Origin: Actinoplanes sp. TBRC 11911
GTDB taxonomy: Bacteria > Actinomycetota > Actinomycetes > Mycobacteriales > Micromonosporaceae
Reading direction: 5' to 3'
DNA: 64,000 nt
NCBI RefSeq assembly: GCF_012933445.1
Contig: NZ_JABBNC010000007.1
Coordinates: forward strand, 228,201-292,200
The notes under the pieces are model-generated. The model had not been told where the DNA came from, did no database searches, and saw only the letters and a list, made by a program, of their open reading frames with translations. Of the stretch, positions 9,858-20,091 are shown one piece after another (the first letter of the stretch is position 1; every line of letters begins with the position of its first letter). Position numbers and translations under genes: made by a program.

Positions 9858-11282
9858 CTAAAAGCTGATGTTGCCGACCGCGTCGTAGAGACCGACGACC
9901 GCGCAGGCAACCGGAATCACCGACACGACGACAACCGTGTCGAGCAGGTCGGCGGCCCGTCCTAAATACGGCGAGGGCGGCCGCTGGGAGTAGGTCGCCC
10001 CGGCCACCACGGTGATCACGGCGAGCACCAGCGCGCCCGCGGTCACCGCCAGCAGCAGCGCCGGGCTGCCGGTACGCACCAGGTTGACGCCGAGCGCGCC
10101 CACCCCGATGAGCCCGCCGACCACCAACGGCACCCGCTGCCGCAGCGTCACGAAGAGCCGGGACCGTAACAGCAGCGCCGCCGCGGACACCGCGATCAGC
10201 AGTCGCGCCGACAGCGTCCCGGCCGCGGCCAGCACCAGAAACGCGCCCGCGGCCAGCAGCACGTGCCCGAGCAGCATGCCGGCCAGCAACTCCTCGGTGC
10301 GGGTCACCGCGGCGAAAACGGTCGCCCGATCCGGCCTTTCCCGGGCCGCGTCGAGCGAAGGACCCCGGGTGAACCCCTCGGCCGCCGCACTCCCGGTCGG
10401 CAACGTGACCGGCGGTGTCGGCACCTTGCCGAACCGGATCGCCAACAGCGGCAACACCCCGATCCCACCGACCAATGCGGACAAAAGCACCGCCGCCGCG
10501 CCCGCCGAGTCGGTGACGACGGTGACCAGCGCGGCCAGCGATCCGAACACGCCGACGAAGGCACCGGCGGTGAACAACCGCACCGCTCCGGCCACGCCGA
10601 TCCCGCCCAGCGCGGCCGCCAGCAGCAACGCCATCGAGCCGACGAGCAGTTCGGATCCGCCCAGCCAGGGCAGCGGCGCCAGCACGCTGACCCGGTCACC
10701 GGTCGCCACCAGGGCGGCGCCGCCGGCGAAGGCGAACGGCATCGAGTACGCGCCGAGCGCCGCCCCGGCACGCGCGTCGCCGTACGCCCGGGAGGCCGTG
10801 ATCCCGGCCAGCGCGAGCACCAGGGACAACGCGAGCCCGGCGACGGCGGATCCGGCCCACGCGGGCCCGGCCCAGAGAATCGCGATCAACGCGACGGCCA
10901 GCAGCGCACCGGCCGCGACCAGCGTGGCGGTTCGGGTCGCGGACGCACTCCACACACTTCCGCGGCGACGAGCACCCTCGGCGATCGCCTCGACCACGTC
11001 GTCGTACTCGAGCTCGGGCCAGGAATCGTGCGCCGGGACGAGATAGAGCACTTCCCCGTCGCGTACGCCCTGCGGGAAAAGACCTTGAGTGCCGGCCAGC
11101 GGAACCCCGTCGGTGCGCCGCAGCACCCACCCGCCGTGTTTCTCGCCGTCGTCGGCGAGGCCCTCGCCGGCGTGCCGCAGCACCTCGGGCAGCAGCTCGG
11201 CGAGCGGCACGTGCTCGGGCAGCGCGACATCGACGCGACGCTGCGGCGCGCTGATCGTGACCCGGGCCAGCCCGACGCTCAC
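9858..11282 (-). CDS. eccD: Type VII secretion integral membrane protein EccD
   Basis: Channel-forming membrane subunit of the ESX/T7SS core. The 474-residue product starts with a ~80-residue ubiquitin-like YukD domain (VTISAPQRRVDVALPEHVPL...), followed by a cytoplasmic linker and about eleven hydrophobic segments. The C-terminus (RAADLLDTVVVVSVIPVAC) is characteristic of EccD. The GTG at 11282 has only a weak ribosome site, but an in-frame stop just upstream rules out a longer N-terminus. It is divergent from eccC over 161 bp. No eccB, eccE or WXG100 gene is near. Confidence 0.93.
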   Translation of the reverse strand: MSVGLARVTISAPQRRVDVALPEHVPLAELLPEVLRHAGEGLADDGEKHGGWVLRRTDGVPLAGTQGLFPQGVRDGEVLYLVPAHDSWPELEYDDVVEAIAEGARRRGSVWSASATRTATLVAAGALLAVALIAILWAGPAWAGSAVAGLALSLVLALAGITASRAYGDARAGAALGAYSMPFAFAGGAALVATGDRVSVLAPLPWLGGSELLVGSMALLLAAALGGIGVAGAVRLFTAGAFVGVFGSLAALVTVVTDSAGAAAVLLSALVGGIGVLPLLAIRFGKVPTPPVTLPTGSAAAEGFTRGPSLDAARERPDRATVFAAVTRTEELLAGMLLGHVLLAAGAFLVLAAAGTLSARLLIAVSAAALLLRSRLFVTLRQRVPLVVGGLIGVGALGVNLVRTGSPALLLAVTAGALVLAVITVVAGATYSQRPPSPYLGRAADLLDTVVVVSVIPVACAVVGLYDAVGNISF

Positions 11283-11443
11283 GACCGGCCCGCAGAAAAG
11301 TCGATCAGCATGTCAAGACCCTTTTCCGATCGATGACGACGATTGTGCGACGACTGGCGCACTCTACTTAGCATGGGCGCGTCGTGATGTACGGTAACCG
11401 CCGCACGCACGGGGCGTAACCGAGCACAGAGGGGACTTCCGGC

Positions 11444-14400
11444 ATGAGCACGGTGGTGATCAAGCGGTCGGCACGGCGCCCGGCGCCGGAGATCCCGACC
11501 GGGGAGATCGCTGTCGAGCCGCCGCCGGAGATCCCGCAGAGCACCGGCGCCCGCTGGCAGCAGGCGATGATGGCGCTTCCGATGCTGGGCGGCTCGGTGG
11601 CCATGGCGATGATGATGGGCCGGGGCGTCGGCGGTGCGTACTCCTATGTGATCGGCGGCCTCTTCGGCATCTCCTCGATCGCCATGCTCGCCACCAGCTT
11701 CGGCTCCGGCGGCTCACCGAAGAAGGCCGAGATGATGGCCGCCCGCCGCGAATACCTGCGCCATCTCGCCGGCCTGCGCCGCCGGGTCCGGGAGACGGTG
11801 GACAAGCAGCGCAAAGGCCTGCTCTACCGGCATCCGGATCCGGCCAAGCTGTGGTCCACCGCGGCCAGCCACCGGGTTTGGGAGCGGCGTCCGGCCGACC
11901 CGGACTTCGGCGTCGTCCGCGTCGCGGTCGGCCCCCAGACGCTGGCCACGCCGTTGATCGCGCCGGTGACCCGCCCGCTCGACGAGCTGGAGCCGATGAC
12001 CGCCGGCGCGCTGCGGCGCTTCCTCGACGCGTACTCGGTGGTCCCGGATCTTCCGGTCGCCGCCTCGCTGCGCGGTTTCGCGCGGGTTTTCGTGCGCGGC
12101 CCCGAGCGCGACGTCCACGATCTCACCCGCGCGGTGATCGCCCAGCTCGCGACGTTCCACGCGCCCGACGACATGCTGATCGCGATCTGCGCCGGGCCGG
12201 AGCGCCGCCCGTCGTGGGAGTGGGTCAAGTGGCTGCCGCACAATCTGCACCCGGTGCGCACCGACGCGCTGGGGCACGTGCGCCTGGTCGCGAGCACCGG
12301 CGCCGACCTGGAAAGCCTGCTCGAGGACGTGATCGGCAACCGGTCGCGGTTCCATCCGGCGGCGACGGCGAACACCGACGGGCCGCACGTGGTGATCGTG
12401 CGGGACGGGGCCGGCGCCGCCCAGCTCGACGACGGCATCGACGGGGTCACCGTGCTCGACCTCGACGAGCAGCCGCCGCGCCTGCTGGACCGCTCGTTGC
12501 TGGTCCTCGAGGTGACCGGCGGCCGGGCCCTGAACACGTATTCGATGGACCACGAGGCCGAGGTGGGCGTCGCGGACGGGCTGTCCGAGGAGGAGGCGGA
12601 GGCGGTCGCCCGCCGCCTGTCGCCGCTGCGGTTGGCCGTGATGTCCAAATCGTCCGATACTCCGCTGGCCGCCGAGATGGGCCTGGCCGATCTGCTCGGG
12701 CTGGGCGATCCGGAGTCGTTCGGTGTCGCGCAGGCGTGGACGCCACGGCCGAACCGCGACAAACTCCGCGTGCCGATCGGTGTCGGCAGCGACGGCAGCC
12801 CGATCGAGCTGGACCTCAAGGAGTCCGCCCAGGACGGCATGGGCCCGCACGGCCTGCTCATCGGCGCCACCGGTTCCGGCAAGTCGGAGCTGCTGCGCAC
12901 GCTGGTGATGGCGCTGGCCGCGACGCATTCGTCCGAGACGCTCAACTTTGTGCTGGTCGACTTCAAGGGCGGCGCGACCTTCGCCTCGCTCGACCGGCTG
13001 CCGCACACCGCCGCCGTGATCACCAACCTGGCCGACGAGCTGGTCCTGGTCGATCGCATGGTCGACGCGATCGACGGCGAGCTCGTACGCCGTCAGGAGT
13101 TGCTGCGAAAGGCCGGCAACTACGCGAGTGTCCGCGACTACGAGAAGGCCCGGGCCGGCGGTGCGCCGCTGCCCCCGCTGCCGTCGCTGCTGGTCGTGTG
13201 TGACGAGTTCTCCGAGCTGCTCAGCGCCAAGCCCGACTTCATCGACCTGTTCGTCCAGATCGGACGGCTGGGCCGGTCGCTCGGCGTGCACCTGCTGCTG
13301 GCCAGCCAGCGGCTCGAGGAGGGCCGGCTGCGCGGCCTGGACACGCACCTGTCGTACCGGATCGGCCTGCGCACGTTCTCGGCGCTGGAGTCGCGCGCGG
13401 TGCTCGGCGTGCCGGACGCGTACGAGCTGCCCCGCTCGCCCGGTCACGGCTATCTGAAATTCGGCACCGAGCCGCTGCTGCGATTCAAGGCCGCGTACGT
13501 CTCCGGCCCGTTGCGCCGCACCGGCTCCGGTACGTCGGCGGGTGGCGCCGGCTCTGTCCCGCAGGTCCTGGCGTATTCGACCAAGTTTGTGCCGGCGCCG
13601 AAACCGGTCGAACCGGTGCGCCCGGCCGAGACCCCCTCCGGCGCGAGCGTGCTGGACGTGCTGGTCGACCGGCTCAACGGCCAGGGCCCGCCGGCGCATC
13701 AGGTGTGGCTGCCGCCGCTGAACAAGTCCGCGGCGCTCGACGAGCTGCTCGGCCCGGTGGCCGCCGACCCGGTCCGCGGCCTGGCCTTCGCCAACCCGGA
13801 ACTGCACGGCGCGTTGCAGGTGCCGATCGCGCTCGTCGACAAGCCCCGCGAGCAGGTGCGCGACGTGATGTGGCTCCAGCTCGCCGGCGCCGCCGGGCAC
13901 GTGGCGGTGGTCGGGTCCACGCTGAGCGGCAAGTCGACGGCGCTGCGCTCGATGATCTGCGGGCTCGCGCTGACCCACACGCCGGCCGAGGTGCAGCTCT
14001 ACTGCCTCGACTTCGGTGGCGGCGCGCTCGGCACGCTCAAGGACCTGCCGCACGTCGGTGGCATCTCGAGCCGGCTGGATGCGGTGGGCGTACGCCGTAC
14101 GGTCGGGGAGATCTCCACATTGCTCGGTGAGCGAGAGTCGCGGTTCGCGGCGCTGGGCATCGACTCGATGGCGTCCTACCGGCGCCGTCGCCCGGACGAC
14201 GACCCGTTCGGCGACGTGTTCCTGGTGGTGGACGGCTGGGCCACGCTCCGCAAGGAGTACGAGGAACTGGAAGCGGTGATCACCGACATCGCCACCCGGG
14301 GCCTTTCGTACGGGATTCACGTGGTGGCGGCGAGTTCCCGGTGGATGGACTTCCGTCCGGCGATCCGCGATCTGTTCGGCTCCCGGGTGGAGCTGCGGCT

Positions 14401-15367
14401 CGGCGATCCGAGCGACTCGACGGTCAACCGGCGGGCGGCGGCCAGCGTGCCGGAGCAGCCGGGCCGCGGCATCGTCGAGCACCCGACCGACAAGAACAAG
14501 TTCATGCACCTGCTCACCGTGCGACCGGAGCTGAGCTCGATGGGTGACACCGCCGAGCTGGTGAAGGAGATCGCGACCAACTGGCACGGTCCGGTCGCGC
14601 CGCGGGTGCGTCTGTTGCCGGCCTCCATCGCGTACCGGGAAATGGATGTGGGGCGCAGCACCGGGCTGCGGCTGCCGATCGGGATCGCCGAGGCCGACTT
14701 GCAGCCCGTCGAGATCGACTTCGCAACCGATCCGCATTTCCTGCTGTTCGGCGACGCGGAGTGCGGCAAGTCCTCGTTCCTGCGCGCGCTGGCGACGACC
14801 GTGACCCGGCGATTCTCCCCGGAGCAGGCGCGGATCATCCTGGTCGACTATCGCCGCAGCCTGATGGACCTGCCCGAGTCGGAACACCGGATCGGCTACG
14901 GCATCCAGGCACCGAAGACACTGGAGCTGATGCAGTCGGTCGCCGGTTACATGCAGCGACGCCTGCCGGGACCGGATGTGACGGCTCAGCAACTACGCGA
15001 ACGCAGTTGGTGGACCGGACCGGAACTCTTCGTGCTCGTCGACGATTACGACCTGGTGGTGGCCGGACCGGCCAACCCGTTGACGCCACTGCTCGAATAC
15101 CTCGCGCAGGCGCGTGACGTGGGCCTGCACCTGATTCTCACGCGACGGGCCGGGGGTGCGAGCCGGGCCCTGTACGAGCCGGTCATCCAGCGTCTGCGCG
15201 AGCTGTCGGCGCCCGGCATGGTGATGTCCGGGCCGGCCGAGGAGGGCCCGCTCGTGGGTGCCGTCCGGCCCACTTTGATGCCTGCTGGTCGTGGCCGTCT
15301 GGTCACCCGACGTGAGGGCATTCGCCTGGTGCAACTTGCACATCTGCCGGCCGCGTCCGGAACGTGA
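11444..15367 (+). CDS. eccC: Type VII secretion ATPase EccC (fused EccCa-EccCb)
   Basis: FtsK/SpoIIIE-like motor that recognises and drives T7SS substrates. Two TM segments at residues ~37-83 precede three ATPase modules. Walker A motifs are GATGSGKS (~474), GSTLSGKS (~822) and GDAECGKS (~1103). The matching Walker B strands are LLVVCDEF, VFLVVDGW and LFVLVDDY. All three P-loops keep Lys and Ser. At 1,307 residues it is the single-chain form, as in ESX-3/ESX-5. AGAGGGGA precedes the ATG by about 9 nt, and a TACGGT box at 11390-11395 is a candidate promoter. Followed after 150 bp by mycP. Confidence 0.96.
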   Translation: MSTVVIKRSARRPAPEIPTGEIAVEPPPEIPQSTGARWQQAMMALPMLGGSVAMAMMMGRGVGGAYSYVIGGLFGISSIAMLATSFGSGGSPKKAEMMAARREYLRHLAGLRRRVRETVDKQRKGLLYRHPDPAKLWSTAASHRVWERRPADPDFGVVRVAVGPQTLATPLIAPVTRPLDELEPMTAGALRRFLDAYSVVPDLPVAASLRGFARVFVRGPERDVHDLTRAVIAQLATFHAPDDMLIAICAGPERRPSWEWVKWLPHNLHPVRTDALGHVRLVASTGADLESLLEDVIGNRSRFHPAATANTDGPHVVIVRDGAGAAQLDDGIDGVTVLDLDEQPPRLLDRSLLVLEVTGGRALNTYSMDHEAEVGVADGLSEEEAEAVARRLSPLRLAVMSKSSDTPLAAEMGLADLLGLGDPESFGVAQAWTPRPNRDKLRVPIGVGSDGSPIELDLKESAQDGMGPHGLLIGATGSGKSELLRTLVMALAATHSSETLNFVLVDFKGGATFASLDRLPHTAAVITNLADELVLVDRMVDAIDGELVRRQELLRKAGNYASVRDYEKARAGGAPLPPLPSLLVVCDEFSELLSAKPDFIDLFVQIGRLGRSLGVHLLLASQRLEEGRLRGLDTHLSYRIGLRTFSALESRAVLGVPDAYELPRSPGHGYLKFGTEPLLRFKAAYVSGPLRRTGSGTSAGGAGSVPQVLAYSTKFVPAPKPVEPVRPAETPSGASVLDVLVDRLNGQGPPAHQVWLPPLNKSAALDELLGPVAADPVRGLAFANPELHGALQVPIALVDKPREQVRDVMWLQLAGAAGHVAVVGSTLSGKSTALRSMICGLALTHTPAEVQLYCLDFGGGALGTLKDLPHVGGISSRLDAVGVRRTVGEISTLLGERESRFAALGIDSMASYRRRRPDDDPFGDVFLVVDGWATLRKEYEELEAVITDIATRGLSYGIHVVAASSRWMDFRPAIRDLFGSRVELRLGDPSDSTVNRRAAASVPEQPGRGIVEHPTDKNKFMHLLTVRPELSSMGDTAELVKEIATNWHGPVAPRVRLLPASIAYREMDVGRSTGLRLPIGIAEADLQPVEIDFATDPHFLLFGDAECGKSSFLRALATTVTRRFSPEQARIILVDYRRSLMDLPESEHRIGYGIQAPKTLELMQSVAGYMQRRLPGPDVTAQQLRERSWWTGPELFVLVDDYDLVVAGPANPLTPLLEYLAQARDVGLHLILTRRAGGASRALYEPVIQRLRELSAPGMVMSGPAEEGPLVGAVRPTLMPAGRGRLVTRREGIRLVQLAHLPAASGT

Positions 15368-15517
15368 AACTCTCAGCAGACTCCTAGTGCGATAAGCGCG
15401 CTCGTGACGGGGCGAAACCGCTTCGCTTCGGAGTAATCTGCATCGACCGTCCAGGATCAGAAATGGCGATGCCACCGTGATTGCTGCAACGGCTGTTCCC
15501 CGGCCCGCCAGGGCGCG

Positions 15518-16783
15518 ATGCCGCACACCCGGCGACGGTGCCCCGTGCTGAGTGGACGCACTCTGGCCGGTGCCGCGCTGGCCGCCGCGATCGCGCTGGG
15601 CATTCCGGGCGCACCCGTCGCCGCCGCGCCACCGGCGGTCCCGCTGGTCGGCGATTCAGTTCGCCAGGACGAAACCTTCCTGAAGGTGCTCGACGTGCCG
15701 GACGCCTGGACCTACGCGAACGGTGCCGGGGTCACGGTCGCGGTCATCGACTCCGGTGTCGACGCCAACCATCCCGATCTGCAGGGCCAGGTGTTACCCG
15801 GCCTCGACCTGGTCGATCCCAAGGACAACGGCGACAACGACCTGGTCGGGCACGGCACCACGGTCGCCGCGATCATCGCGGGTCGCAGCGATGACGCCGA
15901 CGGCGTGGTCGGTATCGCGCCGAAAGCCAAAATTCTTCCGGTACGCGTGCTGGACGAGCGCAATCGGTACGACGACGCGATCATCGTGGCGAAGGGCGTG
16001 CGCTGGGCGGTCGACCACGGCGCCAGGGTGATCAACCTGTCGCTGGGTGGCAACGGCAGCAGTTCGACGCTGGCCGCCGCGCTCGACTACGCGTTCGCCA
16101 AGGACGTGGTCGTGGTGGCCTGCACCGGCAACCAGACGGGCACCGGCGACGACTACGGCGTGTGGTATCCGGCGCGCGAGCCGGGCGTGATCGCGGTGGC
16201 CGGCATGGAGAAGGACGGCGACACCCTCTGGTCCGGCTCGATCACCGGTAAGCAGACCGTGGTCACCGCGCCGGCGACCCAACTGGTCGGCGCCCGGCCC
16301 GGCGGCGGGTATTGGAAGGTGCAGGGCACCAGCTTCGCGGCGCCGATGGTCGCGGCCACCGCCGCCCTGATCCGCTCGCGCTGGCCCACGATGTCGGCCG
16401 GCGACGTCATCAACCGCATCATCAAGACGGCGAAGGACCGCGGTCCGGCCGGCCGCGATCCGGTGTACGGGTTCGGCGAGGTCAACCCCACCGGCGCACT
16501 GACCGCCCAGTTAGCGCCGGTCTTCGAGAACCCGCTCGACACGACCCCGTCGCCGGGCATCGCCCGTTTCGGCAGCGCCCCGGCCCCCGGCCAGGCCCAG
16601 TCGGCGCCGGATGCGAAGGTGGATCCGCCGCTTCCGCAGGGCGCCGAGCCCGGCACCGGCGCCGCTCCGCAGATGACCACCCCGGCGTCCGATCACCGGG
16701 GCTGGTGGGCCGCCGCCACGTTGTTCCTGATCTCGATAGTGGCGGCCCTGCTGACGATCCGCCGCTTCTCCCACACCACCTAG
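15518..16783 (+). CDS. mycP: Mycosin, T7SS-associated subtilisin-like protease
   Basis: Membrane-anchored S8 serine protease of the type VII system, active outside the membrane. There is a signal peptide (~13-37), the catalytic triad Asp78 (VIDSGVD), His112 (GHGTTVA) and Ser272 (GTSFAAPM), oxyanion Asn205, a Pro-rich linker, and a C-terminal TM (~394-413) ending in a basic tail. That is the standard mycosin plan at 421 residues. A GTG at 15545 is an alternative start, giving a shorter signal n-region. Its TAG stop overlaps the marP TAG on the other strand in one CTAG. Confidence 0.94.
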   Translation: MPHTRRRCPVLSGRTLAGAALAAAIALGIPGAPVAAAPPAVPLVGDSVRQDETFLKVLDVPDAWTYANGAGVTVAVIDSGVDANHPDLQGQVLPGLDLVDPKDNGDNDLVGHGTTVAAIIAGRSDDADGVVGIAPKAKILPVRVLDERNRYDDAIIVAKGVRWAVDHGARVINLSLGGNGSSSTLAAALDYAFAKDVVVVACTGNQTGTGDDYGVWYPAREPGVIAVAGMEKDGDTLWSGSITGKQTVVTAPATQLVGARPGGGYWKVQGTSFAAPMVAATAALIRSRWPTMSAGDVINRIIKTAKDRGPAGRDPVYGFGEVNPTGALTAQLAPVFENPLDTTPSPGIARFGSAPAPGQAQSAPDAKVDPPLPQGAEPGTGAAPQMTTPASDHRGWWAAATLFLISIVAALLTIRRFSHTT

Positions 16784-17958
16784 GCGCAGTCGCCGGTGCG
16801 CACGCCCTTCGTGGCGTCGATCCCCTCCTGGGCGACCGGCGCGGCCTCCTTGGCGGTCAGCGCGAAGCCGGTGTTCCGGTCGTCCGCGGCCGCGGCGAAG
16901 ATGACGCCCAGCACATGGCCGTCCGTGGTGATCAGCGGGCCGCCCGAGTTACCGCTGCGGACCAGCGACCGGATCGTGTAGATCTCGCGCGTCACGTCGC
17001 CGGCGTTGTAGATGTCCGGACCGGTGATCGGGCCGACGTCGCGGACCCGGGCGGACTGCGCGTCGTACGGCCCGTCCTGCGGGTAGCCCAGCACGATCGC
17101 GCTCGACCCGGTGGCGCCTGCTTTGCCGACGAACGGCATGACCGGCGCGGACAACCCGGGCACCCGGATCACGGCCAGATCGCGTTCGGGGTCGTACACC
17201 ACCACGGTGCCCGGCTCGCGACGGCCGCCGACCTCGACGGACACCTCGCGGGTGCCGGCCACGACGTGCGCGTTGGTCATCACCCGGTCGTCCGAGTAGA
17301 CGAAACCGGAGCCCTCGATACGCCGGGAGCAGCTCGGCGCCGTGCCCAGCACCTTCAGCACCGACTTTTTCGAGCGCTGCACGACCGCCGAACCGGCCAG
17401 CGCCGGGTCGGGCGCGGCCACCTCACGCGCCGTGGTCGGGGACAGGCCGCCGAGCACGTCCGGGAAGCCGCTGGTGTCGAGGGTGTCGCGCAGCGCCGAG
17501 GACAGATCCTGCGCCTCCTGCGGCATCACCTTGTTGATGCCGCCGAGGATCGCGCTGCTGCGCACCTCTTTGTTGAGGCCGACGAACGGCGTCGACCCGA
17601 GCGGCACCGCGATGAGCCAGGCCACTACCAGGACGGCGACCACCGAGATCACGGCGCCCCCGGCGTCGTCGGCGCGCTGCAGCGGCCGGCTCGAGATCGC
17701 CCGGCGCACGTGCGTGCCCAGCCACCCGGCCAGCGTCTGCCCGAGCACCGCCAGCGCGAAGATCGTCACGAGGGAGGCCACCAGCCGGGCGGTGCTGCCG
17801 CTGAACCTGTCCGCGATCAGCGGACCCACCTGCAGGCCGATCAGAACGCCGCTGAAGAACCCGCCGAACGACAGCGCCCCGATGACGAAGCCCTGGCGGT
17901 AGCCGCTGATCGCGAAGACCAGCATGAGGACAATCAAAATGCCATCGACCACGGACAC
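16780..17958 (-). CDS. marP: MarP-like membrane serine protease (CvpA domain + trypsin fold)
   Basis: Orthologue of M. tuberculosis Rv3671c (MarP), a periplasmic protease needed for acid and oxidative resistance. Four N-terminal TM segments form a CvpA/colicin-V-like domain (~1-125). The chymotrypsin-like domain follows, with His231 (TNAHVV), Asp260 (RDLAVI) and Ser338 (SGNSGG), almost the Rv3671c spacing. The GTG at 17958 is supported by a TACGCT box ending 6 nt before it. Another GTG lies at 17952. It is the first of a block (marP, Nudix, TlpA, nth) conserved in M. tuberculosis and converges with mycP. Confidence 0.93.
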   Translation of the reverse strand: MSVVDGILIVLMLVFAISGYRQGFVIGALSFGGFFSGVLIGLQVGPLIADRFSGSTARLVASLVTIFALAVLGQTLAGWLGTHVRRAISSRPLQRADDAGGAVISVVAVLVVAWLIAVPLGSTPFVGLNKEVRSSAILGGINKVMPQEAQDLSSALRDTLDTSGFPDVLGGLSPTTAREVAAPDPALAGSAVVQRSKKSVLKVLGTAPSCSRRIEGSGFVYSDDRVMTNAHVVAGTREVSVEVGGRREPGTVVVYDPERDLAVIRVPGLSAPVMPFVGKAGATGSSAIVLGYPQDGPYDAQSARVRDVGPITGPDIYNAGDVTREIYTIRSLVRSGNSGGPLITTDGHVLGVIFAAAADDRNTGFALTAKEAAPVAQEGIDATKGVRTGDCA

Positions 17959-17964
17959 TCACCC

Positions 17965-17970
17965 AGCGTA
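17965..17970 (-). promoter_or_regulatory. -10 box for leaderless marP
   Basis: TACGCT on the minus strand, six bases (GGGTGA), then the GTG start of marP. Same geometry as at ponA2, nth and the HNH gene. Confidence 0.5.
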
Positions 17971-17992
17971 GAAGCGGTTTGCCACCCCAAGA

Positions 17993-18687
<695 letters not shown>

Positions 18688-18691
<4 letters not shown>

Positions 18692-19254
18692 AGCTTCACC
18701 CGTACGCCGGCCTGCGCCTGGACCTGGTCCGCCAGCGTCTTCGCGGTGAACGGAATGCCGCGGTAGACGTGGGTGCCGCCACTCGCGTCCACGAAGATCG
18801 TGACCGGCAGGGTGGTACTGGCGATGGCCTTCTGCAGCTTGCTGTCCCCGTCGAAGAGGGTCGGCATGTCGATCTTTTTGTCGGCCGCGAACGAGGCCCC
18901 GGCGTCGCGCTCGTCGCCGGTGTCCACGCCGATCACCCGCAACTTGCCGGCGCCGGCGTCGGCGAGCTGCTGCATCAGGGGCAGCTCGGTCCGGCACGGA
19001 CCACACCAGGACGCCCAGAGATTGATGACCAACGGCCCGTTGATCTGCCGCACCGGGACCTGCTCGCCGCCGGTGAAGCAGGGCAGGCTCACGTCCGGGA
19101 CGCTGGTGGCGCCGGACCCGGCTAACGCGGCGCAGCTGACGAACGGCGACGGGGTCTGCGAGACGTCGGAGCCGGACCGGGGGGACGGGGAACTACACGC
19201 CGCGATCAGCAAGAAGACCAGCGGCGACCACAGCCACCAGCGCCCCCGCCTCAC
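18688..19254 (-). CDS. TlpA/ResA-like thioredoxin lipoprotein
   Basis: Extracytoplasmic thiol-disulfide oxidoreductase, 188 residues. GTG-encoded VRRGRWWLW, a hydrophobic core and the lipobox LIAAC mark a lipoprotein. The redox site is WCGPC in a [16 protein letters not shown] context. The GTG at 19254 overlaps the nth stop (GTGA), and its own stop overlaps the Nudix start the same way, so nth-tlpA-nudix is one coupled unit. Equivalent to Rv3673c. Confidence 0.92.
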
Positions 19255-20054
19255 GGCGCCTCCGGCTCGGTGATCGCGGCGGCCGGGACCAGCGACGGGT
19301 CGATGCCGGCGGCCACCGCCAGCTCCCGGGCGCGCGGGCCCTTGAGCAGCTTCGCCGCCGGGGCGGCCTCGGTCGGGCCGGTGCCGTAGGAGGGACAGAG
19401 CGCGGCCAGCGTGCACGCGCCGCAGGCCGGCTTGCGTGCGTGACACACGCGCCGCCCGTGGAAGATCACCCGGTGCGACAGCATCGTCCAGTCGCGTTTC
19501 TCGATGAGCTCGCCGACCTGGGTCTCGATCTTCACCGGGTCTTCCTCGTGCACCCAGCCGAAGCGGTTCGTCAGCCGGCGCACGTGCGTGTCGACCACGA
19601 GGCCGGGCACGTCGAACGCGTTGCCGAGGATCACGTTCGCGGTCTTCCGCCCGATACCGGGCAGGGAGACCAGATCGTCCATCTTGGCCGGGAGTCGTCC
19701 GTCGTAGCGTTCGACCAGCGCCTGCCCCAGCTTGATCAGCGAGTCGGTCTTGGCCCGGAAGAAGCCGGTCGGCCGCAGCAGTTCCTCGAGCGCCGCACGG
19801 TCGGCCGCCGCGTAGTCGGCCGCCGACGAATACCGCCGGAAGAGGATCGGCGTCACCGTGTTGACCCGGACGTCGGTGGTCTGCGCCGAGAGGATGGTGG
19901 CGACGGCCAGTTCCAGCGGCGTGGTGAAGTCGAGCTCGATGTGCGCGTCGGGGTGCGTCTCGGCGAGGATCCTCGCCATCTTGCGGGCGCGACGCTTGCG
20001 CCCGATAGGCGTCTCCCCCGCGAACCGCTTGATCGACCGCGCCACCAGAGTCAC
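19251..20054 (-). CDS. nth: Endonuclease III
   Basis: DNA glycosylase/AP lyase for oxidised pyrimidines. 267 residues from the GTG at 20054. Helix-hairpin-helix [12 protein letters not shown] contains catalytic Lys137, and VVDTHV contains Asp155. A [4Fe-4S] cluster is formed by C-x6-C-x2-C-x5-C ([17 protein letters not shown]). The start is supported by TACTCT ending exactly 6 nt before GTG; a longer frame exists but would overlap the CapA gene. First gene of the nth-tlpA-nudix overlap chain. Confidence 0.95.
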   Translation of the reverse strand: MTLVARSIKRFAGETPIGRKRRARKMARILAETHPDAHIELDFTTPLELAVATILSAQTTDVRVNTVTPILFRRYSSAADYAAADRAALEELLRPTGFFRAKTDSLIKLGQALVERYDGRLPAKMDDLVSLPGIGRKTANVILGNAFDVPGLVVDTHVRRLTNRFGWVHEEDPVKIETQVGELIEKRDWTMLSHRVIFHGRRVCHARKPACGACTLAALCPSYGTGPTEAAPAAKLLKGPRARELAVAAGIDPSLVPAAAITEPEAP

Positions 20055-20060
20055 CGGTAA

Positions 20061-20066
20061 AGAGTA
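20061..20066 (-). promoter_or_regulatory. -10 box for leaderless nth operon
   Basis: TACTCT on the minus strand, then TTACCG, then GTG at 20054: the fixed 6-nt leaderless spacing. Confidence 0.5.
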
Positions 20067-20091
20067 CGTCGCGTCACCGGCGGGGCATCCG

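Noticed and set aside
11308..11317. TTGACA -35 box upstream of eccD
   Set aside because: The hexamer is there on the minus strand but no TANNNT lies 16-18 bp downstream, so I do not call a promoter.
9858..16783. Small WXG100 (esx) genes hidden in the T7SS locus
   Set aside because: I looked in the eccD/eccC gap, the eccC/mycP gap and the flanks for ~100-codon frames with a W-x-G turn and found none.
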